Positions 1 to 8,788 of a stretch of DNA of 28,996 nt are shown one piece after another. Each line of letters opens with the position of its first letter. Within the stretch, counting starts at the first letter, position 1. The translations under genes were made by a program, and so were the position numbers. Origin of the DNA: Fidelibacterota bacterium (lineage in GTDB: Bacteria > Fidelibacterota > Marinisomatia > SCGC-AAA003-L08 > D37C17); assembly GCA_018671635.1 (NCBI GenBank), contig JABHHG010000101.1:1-28996 (forward strand). Direction: 5' to 3'. Below the pieces are notes generated by a model. That model worked only from the letters and a program-made list of their open reading frames with translations. It did no database searches and was not told where the DNA came from.

Positions 1-276
1 AATCAATTCCCCGAAAATTTTAATTTGGGGACTATTTATCCCAACCCATTTAATCCCGTAACTAATATTCCATATTCTGTTTCAGAATATTCACATATTT
101 CTATTTCTGTCCACGATATTCAAGGAAAAGAAATTGAAAAAATTATTAACGAATCAAAGGATTCGGGTAACTACAATGTTATGTGGAATCCTAATGCCAT
201 TCCAAGTGGAGTATATTTTGTAAAGATGCACACAATTGATGGTATTCAAGTTAAAAAAATACTATTACTTAAGTAA
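1..276 (+). CDS. 3' end of a secreted protein: type IX secretion C-terminal sorting domain (partial)
   Basis: The frame is open from base 1, so this is the tail of a larger gene cut by the window edge; no start is visible. The last ~80 residues form a Por/type IX secretion sorting domain: the YPNPFNP motif, alternating beta strands, the SGVYFVK strand and the terminal KILLLK. It aligns along its whole length with the C-terminus of the protein ending at 19839, an internal confirmation. In this family the domain directs a protein already in the periplasm through the outer membrane. The function of the rest of the protein cannot be seen. The next gene starts 54 nt downstream on the same strand, and I see no clear terminator between them. 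Confidence 0.8.
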   Translation, partial: NQFPENFNLGTIYPNPFNPVTNIPYSVSEYSHISISVHDIQGKEIEKIINESKDSGNYNVMWNPNAIPSGVYFVKMHTIDGIQVKKILLLK

Positions 277-330
277 TACACTTCATTAAATAATTTTCCA
301 CTTAAATTACACCACAATTAATGGGTAGAA

Positions 331-3300
331 ATGGAAGACCACTTTCAAAATTTCCTAGAAGAAGATATTTATTCAAAATCATTTGTTGAAGAAAAGACAT
401 TTGAATTAAAAGAAGGTGAACGTAGAAACGTTGCCATCTTATTCGCTGATTTACAAGGCTTTACCTCCCTCTCTGAATCCCTAGACCACGAAGAAGTACA
501 AGATTTAATCGACAAGCTAATGAATGCATTATCTAAAATTATTCTCAAATATGGGGGATATGTAGACAAATATTCAGGAGATGAGATTATGGCTTTGTTT
601 GGTGCAAAAGTTGCCAGCGAAGTAGATACTCAGCGCGCAATATTTTGTGCAATTGAAATCCATGATAATTTGAAAAAGTTTAATAAGTTCCTCAGTGAAA
701 ATTCTACATATAATAAACTAAATATTCAGTTAAAAATGAGAATTGGAATCAATTCTGGAATGGTTACTGCCGGTAAAATTGGCATGAAGCGGCAAGGTGA
801 TTTTACCGTTTATGGAGATGTGGTTAATTTAGCGTCTCGATTAGAAAAATATGCTCCCATTGGCAAAATCGTTGTGAATAATCGTACTCGGCGATTAGTT
901 AAAAATATATTTGAATTTGAATCTTTGGGTCAGGTCTCAATCAAAGGAAAATCAACGCCATCATCCATTTATATTGTTAATTCTGTTAAAGCGGAATCAA
1001 CACGTCAAGATAAGAATTATAATTCTCCATTTATCGGGAAAAATAGTGAATTAAAATTAATTAATGATATTTATAAAAATACAATTGTTGGAATAGATTG
1101 CCAACAGGAAAAACCAACATTGGTTTCAGTAAGTGGTGATGCTGGCGTTGGAAAAAGTCGATTTGTTTTTGAGGCAATACCTAATTCAATTAAAAAATTG
1201 GGCAATCAATATTTTATTTCTTCACATGCAACCAATGTAACAAAAAGCCCATATTACATTTTTACCCATTTGGTCAGAAATATAGTTAATGCGCATCAAT
1301 CTGATTCATTAACAACTTTAGAGCGAAAAGTGAATGAATATTTTTCTCAATTAGCAGATTATCTCCCCCCGAATTTGAGTGAAAACCTAATGGGGATTAA
1401 ACCCATCATTGAATTTATTTTAGGTATAAAAAGTGAAGATATAAGATTGACTATTTTGGGTAAAGAGTTGAGGGTTCAAATCCAAAGGTCAATAAGAATC
1501 ATTCTATCCACCGCTTGTTACAAAGCGAATAATAGTGGACTTCCGTACATTATAATATTAGAAGATTTACATTGGATTGATGAACTCTCTGCGGAAACGT
1601 TAATATATATTCTAGATACATTTAATTTTGAACAAGAAAAAGTTAATGGAAACTACTTAAGCCCCATTTTTATAATTAATTATCGAACAGGCTATCAAGT
1701 TTCAGCTTCTATAATACATTCCACTAATTTTCAAAAAATTGACTTGCTACCCTTATCAAAAGTTGACTGTGACAATCTTGTAAAAGCGTTGCTTGTAGGC
1801 AAAGAGTATGATATTGATATAATAGATAAATTGTACAGTAACTCTCAAGGGAATCCTTTTTACATTGAAGAATGGATATATCTATTTTTGAAAAAATCTA
1901 AGGGGGATTTATTAGCATTCGAATTTTCAGATAATGAAATTCCTGACAATATTAATAATTTAGTCCTTTCTAGAATTGATTTATTGTCAACACCATTAAA
2001 AAGTACACTTCAATGTGCATCAGTTCTGGGCAATCAATTTTATTCATCTATTCTTGAAAAAATAGAAAATAATTTTTATGATGATTCGAACACAGTGGAT
2101 AATGTAGATTCCTTATGTGAAAATAAATTTATCCTTCCTTATTTCAATCAATCTACAATTTATACCTTCAATCACCTCACAACTTGTGAAGTCACTTATA
2201 ATACTATATTGAATACAAATAAAAAGAAGATTCATGCACGAGCAGGTGAAATTTATGAATTAGAATTTAAAGATAACTTATCATCTAACTATTACCATCT
2301 TGCAGATCATTTTTACAAAGGTGATGTCCCTGAAAAGGCTAAAAAGTATTTGGGATTCGCAGCAAAACAAGCAAAAGATATTTTTGATAATAAACATTCA
2401 ATTGAATTTTATGAGAAGTATATTGAGTTATTGAATGAAGATGAGAATAATCAGAGAATGATGGCGCGAATTCAATTATGTGAAGTCTTTATTCTTATTG
2501 GAAAATTAAAAGAAGCCGAAAAAATTCTTGTTGAACTTATTAGTGAAATTGAATTTGATGTGAGGGACCTACGTACAGCCAATAATATTTTTGCAGATTT
2601 AGGTTACATCTATCATCTTTTAGGGAATTCGGTAGAAGCTGAAAAATATATTAACCTCCAATTAGATTGGAGTAAAACATCATCTCCTAAACATTATGCT
2701 TTTGCTTGTGATAAAATGGGGAAAGTCTGTATTGACCAAGGTAAGGTAGAGATAGCAAAGAACTATTTCCTCAATAATATGGAATATTACAATTCAATTG
2801 ATTCCCCTATCGATATTATAAATGGTACTCGAAATTTGGCTGAAGTAGATTTTAGATTGGGGCATATTGATGACGCACACAAGGGATTTAAGAAAGCATA
2901 TGATTTATCGGGTAAAGTTAATGCACTTCATGAGCAATCCTTAGCATTGGGGAATATGGGCGTTATTAATCTCATTAAAGGTGAGTTTAATAGAGCGGTG
3001 GAAATATTTAAATCCGTTTTAGATATCAATATTGAAATTGGTGATAAAATCACCGTATCACAATCCTATGGTAATCTTGGAATTGCCTATAAAGAATTGA
3101 AAATTTTTGATAAAGCAATGGAAAGCTATACTAATCAATTGCAAATTTGTGAACACATAGGATTCAAACCCGGAATTGCGTTGGCGAATAATAATATTGG
3201 ATTAGTGCTTTATAAACAGAATCATTTTGAGCGCTCATTAGATTATTTGCTGAAGGCTTTATCCATCAATACTAACATCGGCAATATTTCTGAAATTGCA

Positions 3301-3915
3301 AAAGTGTATGGAAACTTAGGGATGATTAGTAAAGATATGGGTGACTTTGAAAGGGCAATGGTATATTATTCTAAAGCGAGAGAGTACTTTGATGAATTGG
3401 GAGATGAACGATTTTCAACAGTTATTTTAGGAGAGCTAGGTTCACTTCTATTAACACAAAATAAATTTATAGAAGCTAAAGATTATTTGGCTTCATCCAT
3501 TAAGAAATTTAAAGAAATTAATGATTTCCCTAATTATGCAAAATATCAACTATTATTGTCAGAGCTTTATTGTGAGACAAAAGATTTTGATAGCGCACTT
3601 AAATATTTAAATAATACTGAAGAATTACTTTCTGAAATGGATGGGAATGATAGTCTATATATTGAAATTTCAATTGGAAAATCAATAATTAACTATCATC
3701 AAAATGGAGATATTACTCTGTTGAATGATGAAATGAGTAAACTAATAAAAGAGGTTACGCCTAATGACGAATTTGAAGCAATGATAAATTTTGAATTATG
3801 GAAAATTAATATGCGTAAAGAATCACAGTCAAAAGCAGTTCAGTTATATACAAAATTATATAACGAAGCCCCTAAATTTATTTACAAATCAAGATTGGAA
3901 GAATTAGAGTCCTAA
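331..3915 (+). CDS. class III adenylate/guanylate cyclase fused to AAA ATPase and TPR repeats
   Basis: A 1194-residue signalling protein. Residues ~30-215 are a class III cyclase domain with the catalytic set present: metal-binding D40 (LFADLQGFT) and D84 (KYSGDEIMALFG), base-contacting K80 and D163, and transition-state N166 and R170 (YGDVVNLASRLE). The K/D base-selecting pair favours ATP, so cAMP is the predicted product. Residues ~232-650 form an AAA/STAND-type ATPase: Walker A GDAGVGKS (269-276) and Walker B IIILEDLHWID (~407-417). From ~680 to the end are many TPR-like helical repeats (motifs such as YGNLGIAYKEL), probably a protein-interaction surface. There is no signal peptide or TM segment, so it should be cytoplasmic. 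The domain order matches known bacterial cyclase-ATPase-TPR proteins, whose ligands are mostly unknown. The stop codon overlaps the convergent CNBD gene by 4 nt. Confidence 0.9.
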   Translation: MEDHFQNFLEEDIYSKSFVEEKTFELKEGERRNVAILFADLQGFTSLSESLDHEEVQDLIDKLMNALSKIILKYGGYVDKYSGDEIMALFGAKVASEVDTQRAIFCAIEIHDNLKKFNKFLSENSTYNKLNIQLKMRIGINSGMVTAGKIGMKRQGDFTVYGDVVNLASRLEKYAPIGKIVVNNRTRRLVKNIFEFESLGQVSIKGKSTPSSIYIVNSVKAESTRQDKNYNSPFIGKNSELKLINDIYKNTIVGIDCQQEKPTLVSVSGDAGVGKSRFVFEAIPNSIKKLGNQYFISSHATNVTKSPYYIFTHLVRNIVNAHQSDSLTTLERKVNEYFSQLADYLPPNLSENLMGIKPIIEFILGIKSEDIRLTILGKELRVQIQRSIRIILSTACYKANNSGLPYIIILEDLHWIDELSAETLIYILDTFNFEQEKVNGNYLSPIFIINYRTGYQVSASIIHSTNFQKIDLLPLSKVDCDNLVKALLVGKEYDIDIIDKLYSNSQGNPFYIEEWIYLFLKKSKGDLLAFEFSDNEIPDNINNLVLSRIDLLSTPLKSTLQCASVLGNQFYSSILEKIENNFYDDSNTVDNVDSLCENKFILPYFNQSTIYTFNHLTTCEVTYNTILNTNKKKIHARAGEIYELEFKDNLSSNYYHLADHFYKGDVPEKAKKYLGFAAKQAKDIFDNKHSIEFYEKYIELLNEDENNQRMMARIQLCEVFILIGKLKEAEKILVELISEIEFDVRDLRTANNIFADLGYIYHLLGNSVEAEKYINLQLDWSKTSSPKHYAFACDKMGKVCIDQGKVEIAKNYFLNNMEYYNSIDSPIDIINGTRNLAEVDFRLGHIDDAHKGFKKAYDLSGKVNALHEQSLALGNMGVINLIKGEFNRAVEIFKSVLDINIEIGDKITVSQSYGNLGIAYKELKIFDKAMESYTNQLQICEHIGFKPGIALANNNIGLVLYKQNHFERSLDYLLKALSINTNIGNISEIAKVYGNLGMISKDMGDFERAMVYYSKAREYFDELGDERFSTVILGELGSLLLTQNKFIEAKDYLASSIKKFKEINDFPNYAKYQLLLSELYCETKDFDSALKYLNNTEELLSEMDGNDSLYIEISIGKSIINYHQNGDITLLNDEMSKLIKEVTPNDEFEAMINFELWKINMRKESQSKAVQLYTKLYNEAPKFIYKSRLEELES

Positions 3916-4424
3916 CTTTCTAAAATCAAGCTAAAGGCTGTGGTAAGTTTGAGGACTTGTCCATTTGTTTTTTGAAGATTTTTAGCCATTTGCCCTGCAA
4001 TATTTCTCATTACAATATTCCCCACTTGTGGGTCGGCATCACATATTTTGAAAAATTCACTAGCGTATAAATTTCCAATATCACAATTTGTAAGTGCAGT
4101 AATGGTGGCCGTTCGTTTGTCGTGTTCGTCAAACAAGGACATTTCTCCAAAAACAGGGTGAATATCGGAAGTCAGCCGAGTCATTTCTTTTTCACGGGTA
4201 TCCACATTGGTTTTATTGGTCATTAGCGTCATTGCTTTTGTAATGGTTACCTCACCTGAAAATAAGAAAATAAGAGAGTCACCATCTTCACCTTCTTTAA
4301 TGATATCTTCATTTTGAGTAATTGATTTGGGTTTTATATGTGGAATAAATTCTTTAACTTGCTCATTATTTAATCCATTAAAGATTGAAAACGTTGATAA
4401 TAATTCTGTGGTTAGATTACTCAT
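3912..4424 (-). CDS. stand-alone cyclic-nucleotide-binding domain protein (CRP-like fold, no HTH)
   Basis: A 170-residue protein that is essentially one cyclic-nucleotide-binding domain. Residues ~15-65 give the first strands (EGEDGDSLIFLFSGEV). The phosphate-binding cassette is well preserved: F92-G93-E94 (FGEMSLF) and R104-T105 (KRTATI). In the family the Glu contacts the ribose and the Arg the cyclic phosphate. A polar insertion (~68-88) separates two strands, and the C-terminal ~35 residues look like the lid helices. There is no helix-turn-helix, so it is unlikely to be a CRP-type transcription factor. The start ATG overlaps the upstream channel gene by 4 nt (4421-4424), implying translational coupling. 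It may be a cNMP-sensing subunit or regulator of that channel (inference). An alternative is a generic cNMP effector with another partner. Confidence 0.85.
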   Translation of the reverse strand: MSNLTTELLSTFSIFNGLNNEQVKEFIPHIKPKSITQNEDIIKEGEDGDSLIFLFSGEVTITKAMTLMTNKTNVDTREKEMTRLTSDIHPVFGEMSLFDEHDKRTATITALTNCDIGNLYASEFFKICDADPQVGNIVMRNIAGQMAKNLQKTNGQVLKLTTAFSLILES

Positions 4425-5554
4425 GGAATTACAATAGCTCCCTGTCCGCGTTGAATAATATGGTTATTATCAGGATTCAAAAAGACATCCACTTTACTTT
4501 CTTCAGAAAGAGAATGCCCAGCTTCTTTTAATTTTCTTTCGATGAATGCATCTAATGCATCGCTTTCTGAGGATAAAAAATCTCCGAATCCAACATTGTC
4601 ATTCTCAATAAAAAGGCCGATACATAGGGAATTATCATTCTCCTTAAAATACGTAGTAATTTCAGAAAATGTTTTTCCAATATAACTATCAGGGATTTTC
4701 ATGCTCTTAAATCGATGGGCGGAATGAAGATCTAAGAGTTGATTTACTGCCTGTGGTACGCCCGGCTCTAATACATGTGTGGCGGCCATGAATGATTCAT
4801 ACGTATCATTTACAATAACTTCATCTGCCTTTGCTCGCTTCAAATAAGGGAGTTTATCTTGCTGAGAAACATGTGCAACAACCTTAAGATTAGGAAGTTT
4901 ATTTTTGATGGTTAAGACGGTTAGGATTGTTTTATCATCGTCATTTTCCACAGTATCATCAGAAATAATTACCGCTGACTGTGCATGGTCAATGCAAGCT
5001 TTATTCAGTATAGTTTCTAGAGCATGATCGCCCCGAACAAAATGTATTTTTAAAGTATCAGAATTAAAACGAGCAATGATACTATTCATTTGATCTTCAC
5101 CCATGTCATTAATCATGGCAATTTTTACTTCACCATTTTCAGATGATAATTTGGCAATATTGGAGAGCACTTTTTCAACATTGCTATTCCATCCACAGAT
5201 TACAATATGATCTTTGAGCTTTAGATTTTCCAAACCTCTTCCTTCCATTATTTTTTTAGTCGTGAAAATTGATGAGATAGAACCCGTGAGTACTGATATA
5301 AGGCCAATACCAGAGAACATAATGATTACTGCCAAAATTCTACCGGGAACGGTTGATGGTGAGTAATCTCCATAACCAACAGTAGTGATAGTAACAATGG
5401 TCCACCAAATAGCATTTCCAGCTTCTGCCAAGTCACCACTTTCAAATAATACAATCGAAAATGATCCCAAGACCCATAGAATTAACATGGTTAGGAATAT
5501 TCTAAATGTAGGGTTCTCTGTAAATTTGCTAATTTTTGTATTTAATGTGTCCAT
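4421..5554 (-). CDS. two-TM potassium channel with cytoplasmic RCK (TrkA-N/TrkA-C) domain
   Basis: A 377-residue inner-membrane K+ channel. TM1 lies at ~17-37, the pore helix and selectivity filter TTVGYGD at 57-63, and TM2 at ~71-97, the Kir/KcsA-type 2TM layout without a voltage sensor. From ~112 an RCK domain begins (HIVICGWNSN, 116-125, a variant of the GxGxxG turn found in channel-linked RCK domains). The conserved RGD and ISDD segments follow, then a C-terminal RCK_C-like lobe ending in RGQGAIVIP. RCK domains gate channels in response to nucleotides or ions. An extended -10 promoter lies ~30 nt upstream of the ATG, so this gene and the overlapping CNBD gene probably form a two-gene transcript. 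Bacterial CNG-type K+ channels usually carry the CNBD on the same chain; here it is a separate product. Confidence 0.92.
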   Translation of the reverse strand: MDTLNTKISKFTENPTFRIFLTMLILWVLGSFSIVLFESGDLAEAGNAIWWTIVTITTVGYGDYSPSTVPGRILAVIIMFSGIGLISVLTGSISSIFTTKKIMEGRGLENLKLKDHIVICGWNSNVEKVLSNIAKLSSENGEVKIAMINDMGEDQMNSIIARFNSDTLKIHFVRGDHALETILNKACIDHAQSAVIISDDTVENDDDKTILTVLTIKNKLPNLKVVAHVSQQDKLPYLKRAKADEVIVNDTYESFMAATHVLEPGVPQAVNQLLDLHSAHRFKSMKIPDSYIGKTFSEITTYFKENDNSLCIGLFIENDNVGFGDFLSSESDALDAFIERKLKEAGHSLSEESKVDVFLNPDNNHIIQRGQGAIVIP

Positions 5555-5584
5555 TTGGTTCTTGTATAAGAATAATTAGGGTGA

Positions 5585-5593
5585 ATTATAGCA
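5585..5593 (-). promoter_or_regulatory. extended -10 promoter for the K+ channel / CNBD gene pair
   Basis: Read on the minus strand, the bases are TGCTATAAT, an exact extended -10 element (TGnTATAAT), about 30 nt before the channel start codon. The region 17 nt further upstream is AT-rich without a good TTGACA, as expected for an extended -10 promoter. The downstream leader would be only ~20-25 nt. This is a motif reading, not a mapped start site. Confidence 0.55.
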
Positions 5594-5635
5594 CTTTCAA
5601 GATAGTAAATAAAAGTGAATTATTAACTCAGATGA

Positions 5636-6397
5636 TTATGCTTTAATACGATAACCTTTTGAAAACATAATGGATGCGATGGTAGAGAATGTTATGGCGA
5701 AAACAATGCTTATTATTAATGAAATTTCAGGGGATGTATCACCCACACCTAATGTAGCATAGCGTAATCCATTAATCATCCAATAAAGGGGATTAACCAT
5801 AGAAATATTTCTCCAAAATTCAGGGAGCATTTCGATTGACCAAAATACACCACCCAACATAGAGAGCGGCATGAATACAAATGTGGTGAACATGCCAATA
5901 TGATCCCACGTTTTGGCATAAACACCCACGATTACCCCCATTGCCCCAAAGGCCCATGAAACGGTTATGAGGTATAAACAGGTAAGAAATACATTATCAA
6001 TAGTAAAATCAGTAAGAACCATGCTGAGGAGGATAACCATAATTCCATTTATGAGACCTCGACAAGTAGCACCAATAATATATGCCACACTAATTTCGAA
6101 TCCACTTAAAGGAGTAATGAGGAGGTCATCTAAAAATTTGAGAAACTTAGCCTGCATCAAACTGGATGATGAATTTTGGTATGCATGATTAATAACAGAC
6201 ATCATCACAAGTCCGGGGATAATGTAATTCATGTAAGAAATATCTTTTATTTGGCCAATTCGAGCGCCCAGTGCATGTCCAAAAACCAAGATGTAAAGCG
6301 CTGATGAAATAAGTCCCGGCATCAAGGTTTGTTTCCATAAACGTAGAAAACGGAGTACTTCTCGTTGAACCAATACGAAGAATCCAGAACTAAACAT
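5636..6397 (-). CDS. ABC-2 type transporter permease
   Basis: A 253-residue integral membrane protein with about six hydrophobic segments and the ABC-2 family layout (NodJ/DrrB/YadH type). Near the C-terminus is the characteristic segment NPLYWMINGLRYATLG (~200-215). Its 5' end overlaps the 3' end of the ATPase gene by 8 nt, so the two form one exporter, each probably present as a dimer in the inner membrane. Members of this family export drugs, polysaccharides or lipids, and the substrate cannot be told from sequence. The gene ends the cistron; the next gene downstream on this strand has its own promoter-like element. Confidence 0.9.
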   Translation of the reverse strand: MFSSGFFVLVQREVLRFLRLWKQTLMPGLISSALYILVFGHALGARIGQIKDISYMNYIIPGLVMMSVINHAYQNSSSSLMQAKFLKFLDDLLITPLSGFEISVAYIIGATCRGLINGIMVILLSMVLTDFTIDNVFLTCLYLITVSWAFGAMGVIVGVYAKTWDHIGMFTTFVFMPLSMLGGVFWSIEMLPEFWRNISMVNPLYWMINGLRYATLGVGDTSPEISLIISIVFAITFSTIASIMFSKGYRIKA

Positions 6398-7337
6398 TTT
6401 TAATCTCCATTGTATCTTCTAAAAATGATCGGCCGGTTAGTTTCAAGAACACATCCTCTAAGCTACTTTTACAAATTTTAACTTCTTCGATGCTTACCTC
6501 TAATTGAGTAAGTAAATTAATAATTTTTGGCATATCCGATTCAGGTCTAGATGTGGGAATATGGAGTGTATTTTCTGATTGTGAAAATGACCATGGCTCA
6601 AGATTCAATTCAGCGGGAATATCATGTATTTTAATCTCAATACTACCCGTACCCAGAGTACTAATAAGCTCTTGTGGAGATCCTTCCGTCACTATTTTAC
6701 CTTGATCAATAATGGCCACTCGATCGCAAAGGGCTTCTGCCTCTTCAATATAGTGAGTGGTGAGTAAAATAGTTTTACCTTTTGCATTCAATTCCCGAAG
6801 GTAATCCCAAAGCATATGCCGAAGTTCAATATCCACACCCGCCGTGGGTTCATCTAAGATAATAATAGGGGGGTCATGCACCAATGCTTTTGCAATTTGA
6901 ACCCGTCGCTTCATTCCACCTGAAAGTTCACGCGCAGTATTATTCGCTTTTTCAGTAAGTCCAAATCTCTCTAACATCAAATCTGCACGAGAGGCGCCTC
7001 TATCTTTGGATAGTCCATAATATCCAGCTTGAAGTATTAAGAGTTGCCGAATGGAAAAGAATACATCAAAGTTAAGTTCTTGCGGAGATAGCCCCATAAG
7101 TGATCGAGCTTCTCTAAATTCATTAACCACATCTTTGCCCATTGCAGCGGCAGAACCGGATGTGAGATTTACTAACCCAGTAAGAATGCCAATAGTTGTG
7201 GTTTTCCCCGCTCCATTAGGACCCAGTAATCCAAAAAATGAGCCCTTGGGTATATCCAAATCTATGGCATCTAATGCCTTGAATCCACCTTCATAGATTT
7301 TGGTTAGTTTATCAATATGAATTGCCATTTGATCCAT
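6390..7337 (-). CDS. ABC transporter ATP-binding protein (ABC-2 exporter, CcmA/DrrA type)
   Basis: A 315-residue ATPase subunit. It shows Walker A GPNGAGKT (39-46), Q-loop Q86, signature LSGGM (138-142), Walker B IIILDE (158-163) and switch H195 (LLTTHYIEEAEAL). The ~90 residues after the nucleotide-binding domain form a C-terminal extension typical of DrrA-like exporters (SSLEDVFLKLTGR). It pairs with the overlapping permease gene and powers export across the inner membrane. It begins 6 nt after the stop of the RNA methyltransferase gene, so it is probably co-transcribed. An alternative ATG at codon 4 is possible; the first Met is kept. Confidence 0.92.
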   Translation of the reverse strand: MDQMAIHIDKLTKIYEGGFKALDAIDLDIPKGSFFGLLGPNGAGKTTTIGILTGLVNLTSGSAAAMGKDVVNEFREARSLMGLSPQELNFDVFFSIRQLLILQAGYYGLSKDRGASRADLMLERFGLTEKANNTARELSGGMKRRVQIAKALVHDPPIIILDEPTAGVDIELRHMLWDYLRELNAKGKTILLTTHYIEEAEALCDRVAIIDQGKIVTEGSPQELISTLGTGSIEIKIHDIPAELNLEPWSFSQSENTLHIPTSRPESDMPKIINLLTQLEVSIEEVKICKSSLEDVFLKLTGRSFLEDTMEIKNV

Positions 7338-7343
7338 GGATTA

Positions 7344-8771
7344 TTAACTATCCTTAAAAATTAATGTAGCCACATTTTCTACATGAGGCGTATGGGGAAA
7401 CATATCTACTGGTCGAAGTTTTGTCAATTCGAATCCGTTTTCGCAGAGTACTTTTAAATCCCGTGCTTGTGTTGATGGATTACAAGATACATATACCAAT
7501 CGCTTTGGAGCCTTTTCAATAATATCATTAATGGTGTTCGGATGTAGCCCCGCTCTGGGGGGGTCAACCACCATCACATCAGGCAGTTCAATTTGTTGCG
7601 CTTCAATATTAGTTTTAAATAGATTCATCAAATCACCACCAAAAAACCACGCATTCTTGATACCATTTGAATGCGCATTTTGAATAGCATCCTGAACCGC
7701 AGACATGACCAATTCAAATCCATACACGATTTTTGCTGACTTTGCTAAATATATTGAAATTGAACCCGTTCCACAGAATAAATCATAGAGTACATCGTCT
7801 CGGGTAAGTGCAGCTTCCTCTTTAATGATATCGTATAATCGTTTGGCTTGATGTGTATTGGTTTGGAAAAATGAATCCGCTGAAATCATGTATTCATAAT
7901 CACCCAATTTATCATTTATGGTATCTTTCCCAAATAGAAGTATTTGTTGATCACCCGTAGATACACCTGCCCGACGAGAAGTAATATTATTTACAATACT
8001 CACAATATTAGGTAATTCTTCCGTTAATCTATCTACGATAGATTGGAGTTTTTCATGCTCATCGCGTGAAGTTACAATATTCACCATAATTTCATCGGTA
8101 GAACCGCCATGACGAATCATGAGATGTCGCATGAATCCAGTATGTGCTTTGATATCATAGGGAGCTAGCTTTAAATCCACCGTCATTTCTTTCAGAATTT
8201 CAAGAATTCTATTTGAATCTTTACTTTGGATGTGACATTCATTAATATTTAAAATTTTATCATATCGCCCAGGTACGTGGAGTCCCAATGCAAAATCTGC
8301 GGATGCATCTTCAGATTCACCTTCTGTAAGCCAGCGTCGATTTGAAAAAGTAAATTCCATTTTATTTCGATAGTGGAATATTTCTTCACATCCCAAAATA
8401 GGTTCAACGGTTACATCTTTGAATCCACCTATTCGACGGAAAGTATCTTTAACTTGCACTTCCTTTGCGGCCAATTGCTCTGCATAATCTAAATTTTGGA
8501 AGGTACATCCCCCACAATCTTTAAAATGTTCACATTTTACATCAACGGCCAACGAAGATTCTTCAATAATCTCTAAAGTTCGTGCCTCTAAAAATGATGC
8601 GCGCTTCTTTGTAATACGCGCCAAAACCGTTTGGCCAGGGATTGCATTTTTAACGAATACAATCATATCACCAATTCGAGAAACGCCCATTCCACCAAAT
8701 GCTAATGACTCGATAGAGAGTTCAATGTCAGTGCCTTTTTTAGGTATTGCTGTTGTGTCTTGTGTGGTCAT
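7344..8771 (-). CDS. rlmD: 23S rRNA (uracil-5-)-methyltransferase, RlmD/RumA-like
   Basis: A 475-residue member of the TrmA/RlmC/RlmD RNA m5U methyltransferase family. Residues ~10-70 are a TRAM RNA-binding domain (GGMGVSRIG). C80, C86, C89 and C179 fit the C-x5-C-x2-C...C 4Fe-4S ligand pattern. The SAM-binding motif is DLFCGTGSI (330-338), followed by DPPRAGLHP (403-411). The nucleophilic cysteine is C430 (YVSCNPST). The family methylates U747 or U1939 of 23S rRNA, or tRNA U54. Which uridine this one modifies cannot be settled by eye; the TRAM domain plus cluster favours an RlmD/RlmCD-type role. It lies 17 nt after glmM and 6 nt before the ABC genes on the same strand. Confidence 0.88.
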   Translation of the reverse strand: MTTQDTTAIPKKGTDIELSIESLAFGGMGVSRIGDMIVFVKNAIPGQTVLARITKKRASFLEARTLEIIEESSLAVDVKCEHFKDCGGCTFQNLDYAEQLAAKEVQVKDTFRRIGGFKDVTVEPILGCEEIFHYRNKMEFTFSNRRWLTEGESEDASADFALGLHVPGRYDKILNINECHIQSKDSNRILEILKEMTVDLKLAPYDIKAHTGFMRHLMIRHGGSTDEIMVNIVTSRDEHEKLQSIVDRLTEELPNIVSIVNNITSRRAGVSTGDQQILLFGKDTINDKLGDYEYMISADSFFQTNTHQAKRLYDIIKEEAALTRDDVLYDLFCGTGSISIYLAKSAKIVYGFELVMSAVQDAIQNAHSNGIKNAWFFGGDLMNLFKTNIEAQQIELPDVMVVDPPRAGLHPNTINDIIEKAPKRLVYVSCNPSTQARDLKVLCENGFELTKLRPVDMFPHTPHVENVATLIFKDS

Positions 8772-8788
8772 TTTTTATTCTTCCGTTA

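Noticed and set aside
3912..4424. Possible CRP/FNR transcription factor
   Set aside because: The nucleotide-binding cassette is present, but the protein ends after the lid helices at residue 170 with no helix-turn-helix region.
5592..5616. Short inverted repeat CACTTT ... AAAGTG near the K+ channel promoter, considered as a terminator or operator
   Set aside because: The stem is only 6 bp with a loop of over 10 nt and is AT-rich with no T tract. It is too weak to call.
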